A stretch of DNA of 64,000 bases from Marinobacter salexigens (GTDB lineage Bacteria > Pseudomonadota > Gammaproteobacteria > Pseudomonadales > Oleiphilaceae). Shown in pieces: positions 1 through 8,449 of the stretch. Where the stretch lies: contig NZ_JAHKPV010000001.1 in assembly GCF_018860765.1 (NCBI RefSeq), forward strand, positions 981,594 to 1,045,593, written 5' to 3'. The position numbers and the translations under genes are program-made. The stretch's first letter is position 1, and each line of letters opens with the position of its first letter. The notes beneath the pieces are model-generated. The model made no database searches. It was not told where the DNA came from and saw only the letters and a list, made by a program, of their open reading frames with translations.

Positions 1-998
1 CCAAAGGCAAAGATGCTGACGGTCTGGCTCAGGCGGCCACTGATGCCATGGCGGAGCAACTGAATCTGGAGTTGCGGACTTTCACCACCGTTACCGGTAT
101 AGATACCGATGGCCACAGGTTGCTGCTGGGCGACGAAAGCCTTTCTTACAGCAAGCTGGTGCTGGCCTGGGGCGCGGATGTTATTCGCTTGACTATTCCT
201 GGTGATGGGCAGGAGCGGGTGTTCCCGATTAACGATTTGGAAGATTACCGGGTGTTCCGGACAGCGTTGAAGCCGGGAGGCCGGGTGGCCATTATGGGAG
301 CCGGGCTTATTGGTTGTGAGTTTGCGAATGATCTACGCAATGGCGGTTATGAAGTAGAGGTAATCGCGCCCTCCGATGCGGTTATGCCAAGCCTATTGCC
401 TCCGGTTGCCGCCAAGGCTGTGCAGGAAGAGCTAGAAACGCTGGGTGTGCGCTTTCATCTTGAAACTCTGGTTGAGCGGGTTGAACCGGCGAGCGCGGGG
501 GTAACCTTGTTCCTCGCCAACGGTGAAAGCTTGCAGGCGGACCTTGTGATTTCCGCAGTGGGGCTGCGGCCCCGAACGCAACTGGCCCGTGCCGCCGGAA
601 TCGACACTGGTCGTGGAATCAAGGTCAACAGATTACTGGAGACCTCGGCCTCGGATGTTTATGCTCTGGGTGATTGCGCGGAGGTAGACGGCCACGTATT
701 GCTTTATGTGCTGCCTTTGATGGCTTGCGCTCGTGCTTTGGCAAAAACCCTGACCGGAGAGCCCACCGAGGTGACATACGGCACCATGCCTGTGATGATC
801 AAAACTCCCTGTTGTCCAGCTGCGGTGTGCCCGCCGCCTTCAAACGCTGAGGGTAGTTGGGAAACCGAGCAGGATGGCACTCATGTAAAAACCTTGTTTA
901 AGAATGCCAGCGGCGAGGTTTTAGGCTTTGCGGTTACTGGCCGGTTTGCGCTGGAAAAACAGGCGTTGTCTAAAGTTGTGCCGCCTATTCACGCTTGA
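1..998 (+). CDS. rubB: Rubredoxin-NAD(+) reductase, 5' partial
   Basis: This FAD enzyme passes electrons from NADH to rubredoxin, which feeds alkane hydroxylase. The reading frame is open from base 3 with no stop, so the N-terminus lies outside the window; the first ATG at 48 is internal. The visible start (KDADGLAQ...AMAEQLN) matches an internal stretch of Pseudomonas RubB as I remember it. An NAD-binding GAGLIGCEFAND motif follows the PINDLEDY segment. A C-terminal FAD motif (YALGDCAEVDG) and the family-typical LPLMACARALA are present. The next gene, an acyl-CoA thioesterase on the same strand, fits lipid or hydrocarbon metabolism, but the 121-base gap does not show an operon. Confidence 0.9.
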   Translation, partial: KGKDADGLAQAATDAMAEQLNLELRTFTTVTGIDTDGHRLLLGDESLSYSKLVLAWGADVIRLTIPGDGQERVFPINDLEDYRVFRTALKPGGRVAIMGAGLIGCEFANDLRNGGYEVEVIAPSDAVMPSLLPPVAAKAVQEELETLGVRFHLETLVERVEPASAGVTLFLANGESLQADLVISAVGLRPRTQLARAAGIDTGRGIKVNRLLETSASDVYALGDCAEVDGHVLLYVLPLMACARALAKTLTGEPTEVTYGTMPVMIKTPCCPAAVCPPPSNAEGSWETEQDGTHVKTLFKNASGEVLGFAVTGRFALEKQALSKVVPPIHA

Positions 999-1119
999 AT
1001 ATCCAGCAGCTGCCAGCATTTCTCTATTCCGCTTAGCGGGTTGGGGCGATTTTTCGTTGCGGATGGGATCTGCTTAGGGTAGAAACTCTTCGTGTGCTAA
1101 CGAATCAACAGGAGCAGGC

Positions 1120-1974
1120 ATGCTTGATGTTACAAAGAACCTGATTGAGTTGCTGTATCTGGAGCCAACGGGTGAAGGCCATTATCGTGGCGACAGTCAG
1201 GACTTAGGGTTTCCCCATGTGTTTGGAGGGCAAGTCCTCGGGCAGGCTTTGATGGCGGCCAGTCATACAGTTGAGGGCCGTCTCTGCCATTCTTTGCACG
1301 CTTATTTTCTGCGCCCCGGCAACCAGCATATGCCTATCGACTATGAAGTTCAGCGGGTGCGCGATGGCCGCAGTTTTGCAGTTCGCCGGGTTATCGCCCG
1401 ACAAGATGGCAAGGAAATTCTAACGGGAACCATGTCGTTTCATGTGCCTGAAGAAGGCTTTGAGCATCAGGCGGATATGCCAGACGCACCAGATCCTGAC
1501 ACTCTGCGGTCTGAGCAGGAATGGGGCAAAATCATGGCGGCACAAGCGCCGGAAAAATTGCGGGAGATCATGACCCGCGACCGTCCCATTGAAATCCGCC
1601 CGGTCAATCCGGTGAATCCGTTTGCGCCGGAGAAACGCCCGCCGCACAAACAAAACTGGATCCGTGCGCTGGGACCATTGCCGGATGATCCGGTTTTGCA
1701 CCGCTGCCTACTCATATACGCATCAGACTTTTCGTTTCTAGGAACCTCGCTCAGCCCCCATGGCGTATCGTTTATGAATAAAGGGTTGCAGGTTGCAAGC
1801 TTGGATCATGCGATATGGTTTCATCGGAATTTTCGAATGGAGGATTGGCTACTTTATGACAAGGACAGTCCGAGCGCTTCTTCTGGGCGTGGGTTCAATC
1901 GTGGCAACTTCTTCAATGAAAAAGGTGTTCTTGTTGCGTCCACAACGCAGGAAGCGTTGATTCGTCTGCGCTAA
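1120..1974 (+). CDS. tesB: Acyl-CoA thioesterase II
   Basis: The protein (284 aa) hydrolyses medium- and long-chain acyl-CoA to free acid and CoA in the cytoplasm. It has the double hot-dog layout of TesB and the usual length. The N-terminal part carries FGGQVLGQALMAA. The C-terminal part has the catalytic-region signatures SLDHAIWFH, the SASS segment followed by GRGFNRG, and the terminal TQE that supplies the glutamine. The ATG at 1120 follows an AGGAG ribosome site at proper spacing. Confidence 0.93.
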   Translation: MLDVTKNLIELLYLEPTGEGHYRGDSQDLGFPHVFGGQVLGQALMAASHTVEGRLCHSLHAYFLRPGNQHMPIDYEVQRVRDGRSFAVRRVIARQDGKEILTGTMSFHVPEEGFEHQADMPDAPDPDTLRSEQEWGKIMAAQAPEKLREIMTRDRPIEIRPVNPVNPFAPEKRPPHKQNWIRALGPLPDDPVLHRCLLIYASDFSFLGTSLSPHGVSFMNKGLQVASLDHAIWFHRNFRMEDWLLYDKDSPSASSGRGFNRGNFFNEKGVLVASTTQEALIRLR

Positions 1975-1983
1975 AGCCTGCTG

Positions 1984-4545
1984 TCATCCCGAGCGGTGTT
2001 GGATGGCAGCGGTTTCGTGCCACTCTGTTAGCCAGGTGAGCATTTGCTCAAACGGGAGCGGTCGGCTCAGCAGGTAGCCCTGAATCATATCGCACCCCAT
2101 TCCTTTTAGTAGGCTGGCAGTTGCCTCATCTTCCACACCTTCGGCTACAACACGGTAGCCAAGGCTGTGGCACATGTCGATGGTGGTTTGAACGATCACC
2201 CGGTCCGCCTCTCCGGTGGCCAAGTCTGTGATAAGCGATCGGTCGATTTTAATCTCGCTGGCGGGTAACTGTTTGATATAGGAAAGCGACGAGTAGCCCG
2301 AGCCAAAATCGTCAATAGAGATGGGAATGCCAGCGCTCGCCAATGAGTTAAGAGCCTTCAGCGCGTTAACCGGATCCTGCATCATGGATGTTTCTGTCAC
2401 TTCAAAGGTGATGGCACCTTGATGCTGGGTGTTGGCACTTGTCAGCCGTTTTACGAACAGCGGGAAATCTTGCTCCCTCAGATTGTTCGGCGAGATGTTC
2501 ACCGAAATGTCCAGTTGATAACCGTGCTCAAGAAAGCGGCTGCGAAGTTGTAGCGACTCCTCCAGTACCCATCGGGTCAACGGCTTAATAAGCCCGGTTT
2601 GCTCGGCAAGAAGGATGATCTCATCCGCAGGTACAGGGTGCTCCCTCCCGGGCCAACGAATGAGTGCCTCCATGCTAGAAATTCTTCCGGTTTTGCAATC
2701 CAGCTTTGGCTGCAGATGAAGAGCAAGGCCTTCACTCGCCAGTGCTTGCTGTAACTCGGACACCATCGTAAGTCGGCTAGCGCTGTAGGAGTCTATGGAA
2801 GGGTCGTAATAGGCTATGCCCCGTTCATGGGCACGCTCGGAACTCTCCGCGATGGCAGCCTTGCGAATCAAGGATGTGGCATCTGCGCCATGGGCTGGTG
2901 AAACGGCAACGCCCAGCTGGGCATTAAGCGGGATTTGCATACCCAGATAATCAACTGGGCTGCGGATAGCGTCCAATTTACGCAGTATTTCTTTGGGGAC
3001 CTGCTCTGCTACGTTGACATCCACCACGCAGGCAAAGGTCTCCGGATCCAGCGAGGCTAGAAAAAAGTTGCGACCGTTGTGCTGGCCTAAAGAAATAATA
3101 CCCGGCATCTCGCGAACCGTTGCATTCAGGCTTTTCGAGGCCAACTCCAGAATGCGGTCACTGTTCTGGTGTCCCAGAGTTTTTGTAACAGACTGTAGGT
3201 TGTTCAGGTGAATGACAACGATGCCATGGCGCCTATGCGGCGATTGGAGAATCAGGTCGTTTACCTGCATTTCAAAATTGGTGCGATTCGGCAGGCCGGT
3301 AAGCGAGTTGTGCAGGGCGTTCTCAATTAACTTGAGTTCGGCTGAGCGCCGGGCAGTCATGGCTTTCAGCTCTGCTTCCCGGGCTTCCACCTTTTCATGC
3401 CGTTCTTGGTAAAGGCGGGTAGCTAAGGCCAAAGTAAGCAGCATTGCTTCAAGTGCTGAGCCAATCTCCATGCCGTAGAAGGTAATGAAATTGTTGGGCA
3501 GCAGGCCGTACTTGTTGGCTGCCGTAATAGCGCTGCCAAGAGATAGCGCGCTCCAAGCCAGAGTGTAATAGACGGCTTGGGGTTTCCCCCGTATCCATTG
3601 CAGCGGGCCAATCACGGTGAGTAGTAGTGTGCTTGGGATGGCCATAGCGACGGTGATGCGGACGGCGCTGCTGTAATCCAGAACACCCGTCACCAGAGTC
3701 ATGATGACGTTTACCGTAATAAAGCCAAGCACAATGCTGTTGAGGATGGGGGCTGTTTGTTTCAGCCTCAGAAAAGAGCGAGAGAATAATAGAGTGAATA
3801 TAACAGCCAACGGAATCGTGAGCAGCATGGAGCGATTTTGAATTTCGGGGCTTTCTGGCCAAAGCAGTTGAAAAGCTGTGCCATTGAGATTGCCTATCAG
3901 AAGGAGATAGCCCGCTGTCGACAGCACGTAAAGTAGATAAACGGGCTCTCTCAGGGCAAGAAAGACCAGCAAGTTGAAGAATATAACGCTAATGAGTATG
4001 CCGTAGTAAACCGCATGCAGCTGCTCTTCAACCGACGCATGCTCAAAAAACTCCTGAGTGCTCCATAGCGCCATGGGTACCTGAAGTGTACCTCCGGTGC
4101 TGATTTCCAGAAGAATTTGCCGGTTTTCGCTAGTGTCCGGGCTGAACGGAAACAAGAAATGACGGTTGAGAATAGGGCGCTTTGAAAAGGGATGGCGATC
4201 CCCAGAAACGACGGTGTCTACAAGCTTTCCGTTATCAATGAGATAGAAGGTGACATGGTCAAGCTGGGAGTAGGCTACCTCTAATAAATCGATCCGAGGG
4301 TTGGCAGGAACCTTAAAGCGAAACCACGCCGTATCTTGTGTATAACCAAAATTCGGGCTGCTTTTGTTAAGTGGTTGCCAGTCATCAGAGGCGGAAGCTT
4401 CGATGGGCGACAATTGTACGCCGGGCGGAATACGCAAAAACTCTACACTGGGAAAACGAAATGCCTCCGCTCCCTGACAGCTAAACGCCAGAGGCAGGAG
4501 TAACATCAGTGCTGCCAGAATGCGAGACCATTGGTACCTTGTCAC
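1984..4545 (-). CDS. 7TMR-DISM sensor with degenerate GGDEF and intact EAL domain
   Basis: This 853-aa membrane protein probably degrades cyclic di-GMP in response to an external signal. It starts with a signal peptide (about 1-27) and an extracellular 7TMR-DISMED2-like domain (about 30-170). A seven-helix membrane block follows (about 180-380), then a short coiled linker, a GGDEF domain and an EAL domain. The GGDEF signature is replaced by NGRNF, so cyclase activity is unlikely. The EAL domain keeps EALIRW, the DDFGSGYSSL loop, KID, AEGVE and QGY, so phosphodiesterase activity is likely. The ligand is unknown. The gene converges on tesB, with stops 9 bases apart. Confidence 0.88.
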   Translation of the reverse strand: MTRYQWSRILAALMLLLPLAFSCQGAEAFRFPSVEFLRIPPGVQLSPIEASASDDWQPLNKSSPNFGYTQDTAWFRFKVPANPRIDLLEVAYSQLDHVTFYLIDNGKLVDTVVSGDRHPFSKRPILNRHFLFPFSPDTSENRQILLEISTGGTLQVPMALWSTQEFFEHASVEEQLHAVYYGILISVIFFNLLVFLALREPVYLLYVLSTAGYLLLIGNLNGTAFQLLWPESPEIQNRSMLLTIPLAVIFTLLFSRSFLRLKQTAPILNSIVLGFITVNVIMTLVTGVLDYSSAVRITVAMAIPSTLLLTVIGPLQWIRGKPQAVYYTLAWSALSLGSAITAANKYGLLPNNFITFYGMEIGSALEAMLLTLALATRLYQERHEKVEAREAELKAMTARRSAELKLIENALHNSLTGLPNRTNFEMQVNDLILQSPHRRHGIVVIHLNNLQSVTKTLGHQNSDRILELASKSLNATVREMPGIISLGQHNGRNFFLASLDPETFACVVDVNVAEQVPKEILRKLDAIRSPVDYLGMQIPLNAQLGVAVSPAHGADATSLIRKAAIAESSERAHERGIAYYDPSIDSYSASRLTMVSELQQALASEGLALHLQPKLDCKTGRISSMEALIRWPGREHPVPADEIILLAEQTGLIKPLTRWVLEESLQLRSRFLEHGYQLDISVNISPNNLREQDFPLFVKRLTSANTQHQGAITFEVTETSMMQDPVNALKALNSLASAGIPISIDDFGSGYSSLSYIKQLPASEIKIDRSLITDLATGEADRVIVQTTIDMCHSLGYRVVAEGVEDEATASLLKGMGCDMIQGYLLSRPLPFEQMLTWLTEWHETAAIQHRSG

Positions 4546-4614
4546 GATTCACCGCTTATTGTAGTTATCGTCTGAATCAGTATGAGCTGTAGCCTATAGC
4601 GACTCAAGTCGCTC

Positions 4615-5067
4615 TTATACGAATACAGCAGCTACCCATTCACGCACCCAGGGTAAAGCCTCGCTTTCCGGCTCTTGGGTTTCTAGCGCATCAATGCACA
4701 GGGTTTCGCCAACCTTGCGGGCGGCGGTTTCATACAGTGCTTCTTCCATCAGTTCGCCCGCGCCACAAAAAGTATCGCCATAGGAGCTGTCACCCAAAAC
4801 GATAATACCAAAAGGGCGGCCTGGCTGTTGTGGCAGCTGTTCACGTAAAGCTACATAAAAAGGCAGCAGGTTGCCTGGAACCTCTCCCTGCCCCGTGGTG
4901 GATGTGCAGACCAGCAAAGGCGATGTGTCAGACGTTATATCGCTGAGCACCGGGTTCTCCAAAACCTGTACCGAGTAACCTTCTGTATCTAATGTTTGTT
5001 TGATGGCTCTAGCGGTCATCAGAGCGCCGCCGTAGACGCTGCCCACGAGAATACGTATGTCTTTCAT
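4615..5067 (-). CDS. mioC: MioC-type flavodoxin
   Basis: A 150-aa FMN-binding flavodoxin, probably a cytoplasmic electron carrier. The phosphate-binding loop is GSVYGGALMTA near residues 9-19. The CTSTTGQGEVPGNLLPF stretch and the LGDSSYGDTFCGAG stretch are the other two FMN loops of the MioC/short flavodoxin group. Length fits MioC. The redox partner is not shown by the context. A short hairpin lies just after the stop (4598-4613) without a U tract. Confidence 0.8.
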   Translation of the reverse strand: MKDIRILVGSVYGGALMTARAIKQTLDTEGYSVQVLENPVLSDITSDTSPLLVCTSTTGQGEVPGNLLPFYVALREQLPQQPGRPFGIIVLGDSSYGDTFCGAGELMEEALYETAARKVGETLCIDALETQEPESEALPWVREWVAAVFV

Positions 5068-5142
5068 ATCAATCCTTGTTTAATACCAAGCACAGTGCAG
5101 GGCTTTCGAGGCGCTAAATAATAACGGCAGGGTCAGCTGGCC

Positions 5143-6246
5143 TCAAACGCTAGGTTCGCTTTGGGTATCTGCCGTGTGGCTGCGCACTCTAGGTATAACC
5201 CTGTTTCGTCCTGCTTCTTTTGCACTGTATAAATGCGCATCTGCTTGCTTAAGCATAGTTTCAATTGAGTCCACCTGAGCGACGGAGCAAACGCCCGCGC
5301 TCATAGTGATCGGTAGCTCCTGACCGTGATAGCTAAAGCGATCTTGCTCCACTTTGCTACGCAAGCGCTCAGCCAAAGTGAGGGCGGGAATCAACGAGGT
5401 GTCAGGTAGTAGCAGAAGGAATTCCTCGCCACCCCAGCGAGCCGCTACATCTGTTTGGCGGATCACGGATTGCACCAGTTTGGCAAATTGCTTTAGAGCC
5501 GCATCGCCCGCGTTGTGGCCGTATTGGTCATTGATGTTCTTAAACAGGTCCAGATCAATCAGGACGATTGAAAAGTGATGTCCTGCGCGCTTATGCCTAG
5601 AAAATTCCTCCGATAAACGATTCAGGATGTCGCGTCGGTTGGAGAGCCCGGTGAGTTCATCGGTTTTGGCGGCATGCTCGTGGGTCAGGGCTAAATCCAG
5701 AAGTTCGTTGCGGGCTTTCAGCCTGCTTGCTTCCAGTACAAAACAGAAAATTGACTCAAACGCCAGAGTAACGAAAAAACGGATTATGAAGTCGTTTTCG
5801 TACTCCGCAAACACAAATGGCAGATTAGGGAACTGGAATACAATAACGGCTACCAGATAAACCAGCAGAAGAATCATGGTGCCGGTTTTTAGGTTGGTTA
5901 GAAAAAACAGTAAAGGAGGGAAGACATAGAACCAGAGAGGGCCGGTGTTTCCCTCGCCGCCCGAGGCGATTAGATAAGTGAAAAGCACACTGACAACAAC
6001 CAGAAGGCCGGTTTTTTGCACGTCACGATTGCCCGTGCGGGCATACCAGACCATGTTGGCCAGCACGGGCAGTATAAAGCCCCATAGGGTCAGGGCGTGG
6101 GTGATATGGTCTGAATGCCAAGCTTTGGCGCCAATACTTGCAAGGCACAGCGCCGCTGCTAGGGATAGCCACGTCAACACCCGTGAAACCTGAGCCTCTT
6201 CACGTTCACGCGCAGCCTCGTAACCCAAGGAAGAATCTTTGATCAT
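5143..6246 (-). CDS. Membrane-anchored diguanylate cyclase (GGDEF)
   Basis: This 367-aa protein has about six hydrophobic segments in residues 30-190 followed by one GGDEF domain. It probably makes cyclic di-GMP. The catalytic motif is intact (RWGGEEF), and an RxxD product-inhibition site (RQTD) stands five residues before it. The LTGLSNRR and DLDLFKNINDQYGHNAGD segments are also complete. The N-terminal membrane part is of unknown input specificity. It is transcribed divergently from the phosphate permease. Confidence 0.88.
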   Translation of the reverse strand: MIKDSSLGYEAAREREEAQVSRVLTWLSLAAALCLASIGAKAWHSDHITHALTLWGFILPVLANMVWYARTGNRDVQKTGLLVVVSVLFTYLIASGGEGNTGPLWFYVFPPLLFFLTNLKTGTMILLLVYLVAVIVFQFPNLPFVFAEYENDFIIRFFVTLAFESIFCFVLEASRLKARNELLDLALTHEHAAKTDELTGLSNRRDILNRLSEEFSRHKRAGHHFSIVLIDLDLFKNINDQYGHNAGDAALKQFAKLVQSVIRQTDVAARWGGEEFLLLLPDTSLIPALTLAERLRSKVEQDRFSYHGQELPITMSAGVCSVAQVDSIETMLKQADAHLYSAKEAGRNRVIPRVRSHTADTQSEPSV

Positions 6247-6441
6247 AACGGCCCTATTCCGTGGCTCACTGGTTTTCGCCCATTATGAATCAGACAATGG
6301 TAGGTGTGCATCTATTGTGAGTGTATTGTGTGACCAAGTTGTACAGATGCACATTTGTTTCAATTTAAAGGCAAAAAATTTATAGTTGCGCGCAGCACAG
6401 CGGTTCGTTCTCCATTTCGACCAAATGAGACCTTTTCTGTT

Positions 6442-8001
6442 ATGGCCCGTTCAAGCGGATTTCTGGATACCCTTCTCACCAGCGACTCTACCGAGCGATA
6501 CCGGATTGGCTTCAGCCTGCTATTCCTGTTGGGCGTTTGGCTCGTTGTTGGCGCCTTCAGCGAAGGTATGCCCAACAGCACGCTGCTAATGGCTGCAGCG
6601 GTTATTGGCGGCTATATGGCTATTAATATAGGTGCTAATGATGTTGCTAACAATGTTGGCCCCGCCGTTGGTTCTGGAGCCCTGTCTTTGGGTGCTGCGG
6701 TTATTCTCGCAGGCATATTTGAGTCGGCGGGAGCGCTGATTGCTGGAGGCGATGTTGTCTCCACCATCAAAGGGGGAATCATCGACCCCACAAGCTTGGA
6801 AGATGGCCGAGCCTTCGTTTGGCTGATGACTGCAGCACTGCTGGCTGGTGCGCTTTGGTTAAATCTTGCTACTTGGATGGGCGCGCCGGTATCCACTACC
6901 CACTCAATTGTGGGCGGTGTGCTCGGGGCGGGTATTGCTGCGGGGGGCTGGGGCATTGCTGACTGGGGTGTCATGGCCAAGATTGCTGGCAGTTGGGTTA
7001 TTTCGCCGGTTCTAGGCGGCGCTTTGGCCGCCCTACTGCTGTACATAATCAACAAAACGGTTTTGTATCGTAAAAACGTGATACCCGCAGCTCGCACGTT
7101 TGTGCCCTGGCTTGTAGCGATCATGGCCTGGGCCTTCGGTACCTACCTGATGATCAAGGGTGTAAAGAAGATCATCAAGGTGGACTTTCTTGAAGCCTCA
7201 CTCGTTGGTCTTGCCGCCGCTGTTATAGCTTTTTTCGTTGTTCGCACTTTGGTGTCCCGTCGAGCGGCCACTATGGAAAACAGTGCGGGTGGTGTGAACA
7301 CACTGTTTACTTGGCCGCTGATATTCGCAGCTGCTCTGTTGAGCTTTGCCCATGGCGCAAACGATGTAGCCAACGCCATTGGTCCGCTGGCGGCAATTAA
7401 CGATGCGCTATCCAACGGAGCGATCGTGACTGCATCTAGTATCCCCGTGTGGGTGATGATGATTGGCGCTCTGGGCTTGACCGTTGGCCTTATGTTGTTT
7501 GGGCCTCGCTTAATCAAAACCGTCGGTAGTGAAATTACCGAACTGGATAAAACCCGCGCGTTTTGTATTGCTCTGTCGGCAGCATTGACTGTGATTCTTG
7601 CGTCGCAACTAGGCTTGCCTGTTAGCTCTACTCACATCGCTATTGGTGGCGTGTTCGGAGTTGGCTTTCTGCGCGAATACCTGAAATCCAACTATGCGAC
7701 CCAGCTGCATAAGATCATGGAAGAGCGTGATGAAGATGATCGAGAATTACTCAAACCTTTCTTAGATGATTTCCGCAACGCCTCCGTTGAGGAAATGGAA
7801 AAGCTATTGAAGCGCGCCAAGAAAAAGAAACACGTGCCTCTGACCAAGTCGGATCGCAAGCGCCTCAAAAAAATCTATAAAGAAGAAATGGTCAAACGAT
7901 CGCACCTCGTGCGCATCGCGGCAGCCTGGATTATCACGGTGCCCGCCTCGGCAATTATGGCGGCTCTATTGTTTTTCACCTTGCGCGGACTTTTTGTATA
8001 A
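6442..8001 (+). CDS. pit: Inorganic phosphate permease, Pit family
   Basis: A 519-aa integral membrane transporter of the PiT family, probably taking up phosphate with protons or sodium. The two inverted family repeats are clear: GANDVANNVGP near the N-terminus and HGANDVANAIGP in the second half, each followed later by a PVS(S)THS/I motif. A charged cytoplasmic stretch (about 430-490) precedes a last membrane helix. I chose the ATG at 6442, giving MARSSGF. A TTG at 6355 would add 29 residues but lacks a ribosome site. A sulfate specificity cannot be excluded. Confidence 0.88.
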   Translation: MARSSGFLDTLLTSDSTERYRIGFSLLFLLGVWLVVGAFSEGMPNSTLLMAAAVIGGYMAINIGANDVANNVGPAVGSGALSLGAAVILAGIFESAGALIAGGDVVSTIKGGIIDPTSLEDGRAFVWLMTAALLAGALWLNLATWMGAPVSTTHSIVGGVLGAGIAAGGWGIADWGVMAKIAGSWVISPVLGGALAALLLYIINKTVLYRKNVIPAARTFVPWLVAIMAWAFGTYLMIKGVKKIIKVDFLEASLVGLAAAVIAFFVVRTLVSRRAATMENSAGGVNTLFTWPLIFAAALLSFAHGANDVANAIGPLAAINDALSNGAIVTASSIPVWVMMIGALGLTVGLMLFGPRLIKTVGSEITELDKTRAFCIALSAALTVILASQLGLPVSSTHIAIGGVFGVGFLREYLKSNYATQLHKIMEERDEDDRELLKPFLDDFRNASVEEMEKLLKRAKKKKHVPLTKSDRKRLKKIYKEEMVKRSHLVRIAAAWIITVPASAIMAALLFFTLRGLFV

Positions 8002-8098
8002 GGTGCTGGCTGGTTGTAACGCGCGGGTTTGGTCATACTGTACGTCTACCGAAGGAGCTGCATGCTCCCTAAGAACTTATTTGCCCGGAGGGTGAGTT

Positions 8099-8365
8099 AT
8101 GAGTACGCCAATTGAAAGCCGTCAGGCTAGGGTGATTGATGAGCTGCGCGTTTTCATCAAGAAGGTACTGAGCGATCCGACCATTGCGGTTAAATCCATC
8201 GACATTGCCCGAAAGTATCGATCTGAGCCAGATTCCGACGAGCTGATTGCGCGGGAAATCAGCGCTAACACCACCATCCGTATTCCGGAGAAGTGGAGTG
8301 AGGCGGATCGGATGTTTTTGGACATTATTGACGAAGTGCTGGATGACGAAGAGGCTTTGTACTGA
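8099..8365 (+). CDS. Small protein of unknown function downstream of pit
   Basis: An 88-aa acidic, helical-looking protein with no signal peptide or membrane segment. I do not recognise a family. The start is well supported by a GGAGG site about 7 bases before the ATG at 8099. It follows pit by 97 bases on the same strand and ends before a strong hairpin at 8386-8422. That suggests co-transcription with pit or its own short transcript. Coding status rests on the ribosome site and the clean frame. Confidence 0.65.
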   Translation: MSTPIESRQARVIDELRVFIKKVLSDPTIAVKSIDIARKYRSEPDSDELIAREISANTTIRIPEKWSEADRMFLDIIDEVLDDEEALY

Positions 8366-8385
8366 GTCAGGCCTCGGTGGAGCGA

Positions 8386-8422
8386 GCGGGACGGCGCGGT
8401 TTCTGAAACCGCGCCGTCCCGC
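8386..8422. terminator. Perfect 18-bp hairpin between convergent genes
   Basis: A GC-rich stem of 18 bases (8386-8403) pairs perfectly with 8405-8422. It lies between two convergent stops at 8365 and 8450, so it may end transcription from both sides. No long U tract follows on either strand, so strength as an intrinsic terminator is uncertain. Confidence 0.6.
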
Positions 8423-8449
8423 GCACCGAATCTTTTGAGTTTGTCTTCT

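Noticed and set aside
4598..4613. Short hairpin AGCGACT/AGTCGCT after the flavodoxin gene
   Set aside because: The stem is short with a 2-base gap and no U run follows, so I do not call it a terminator.
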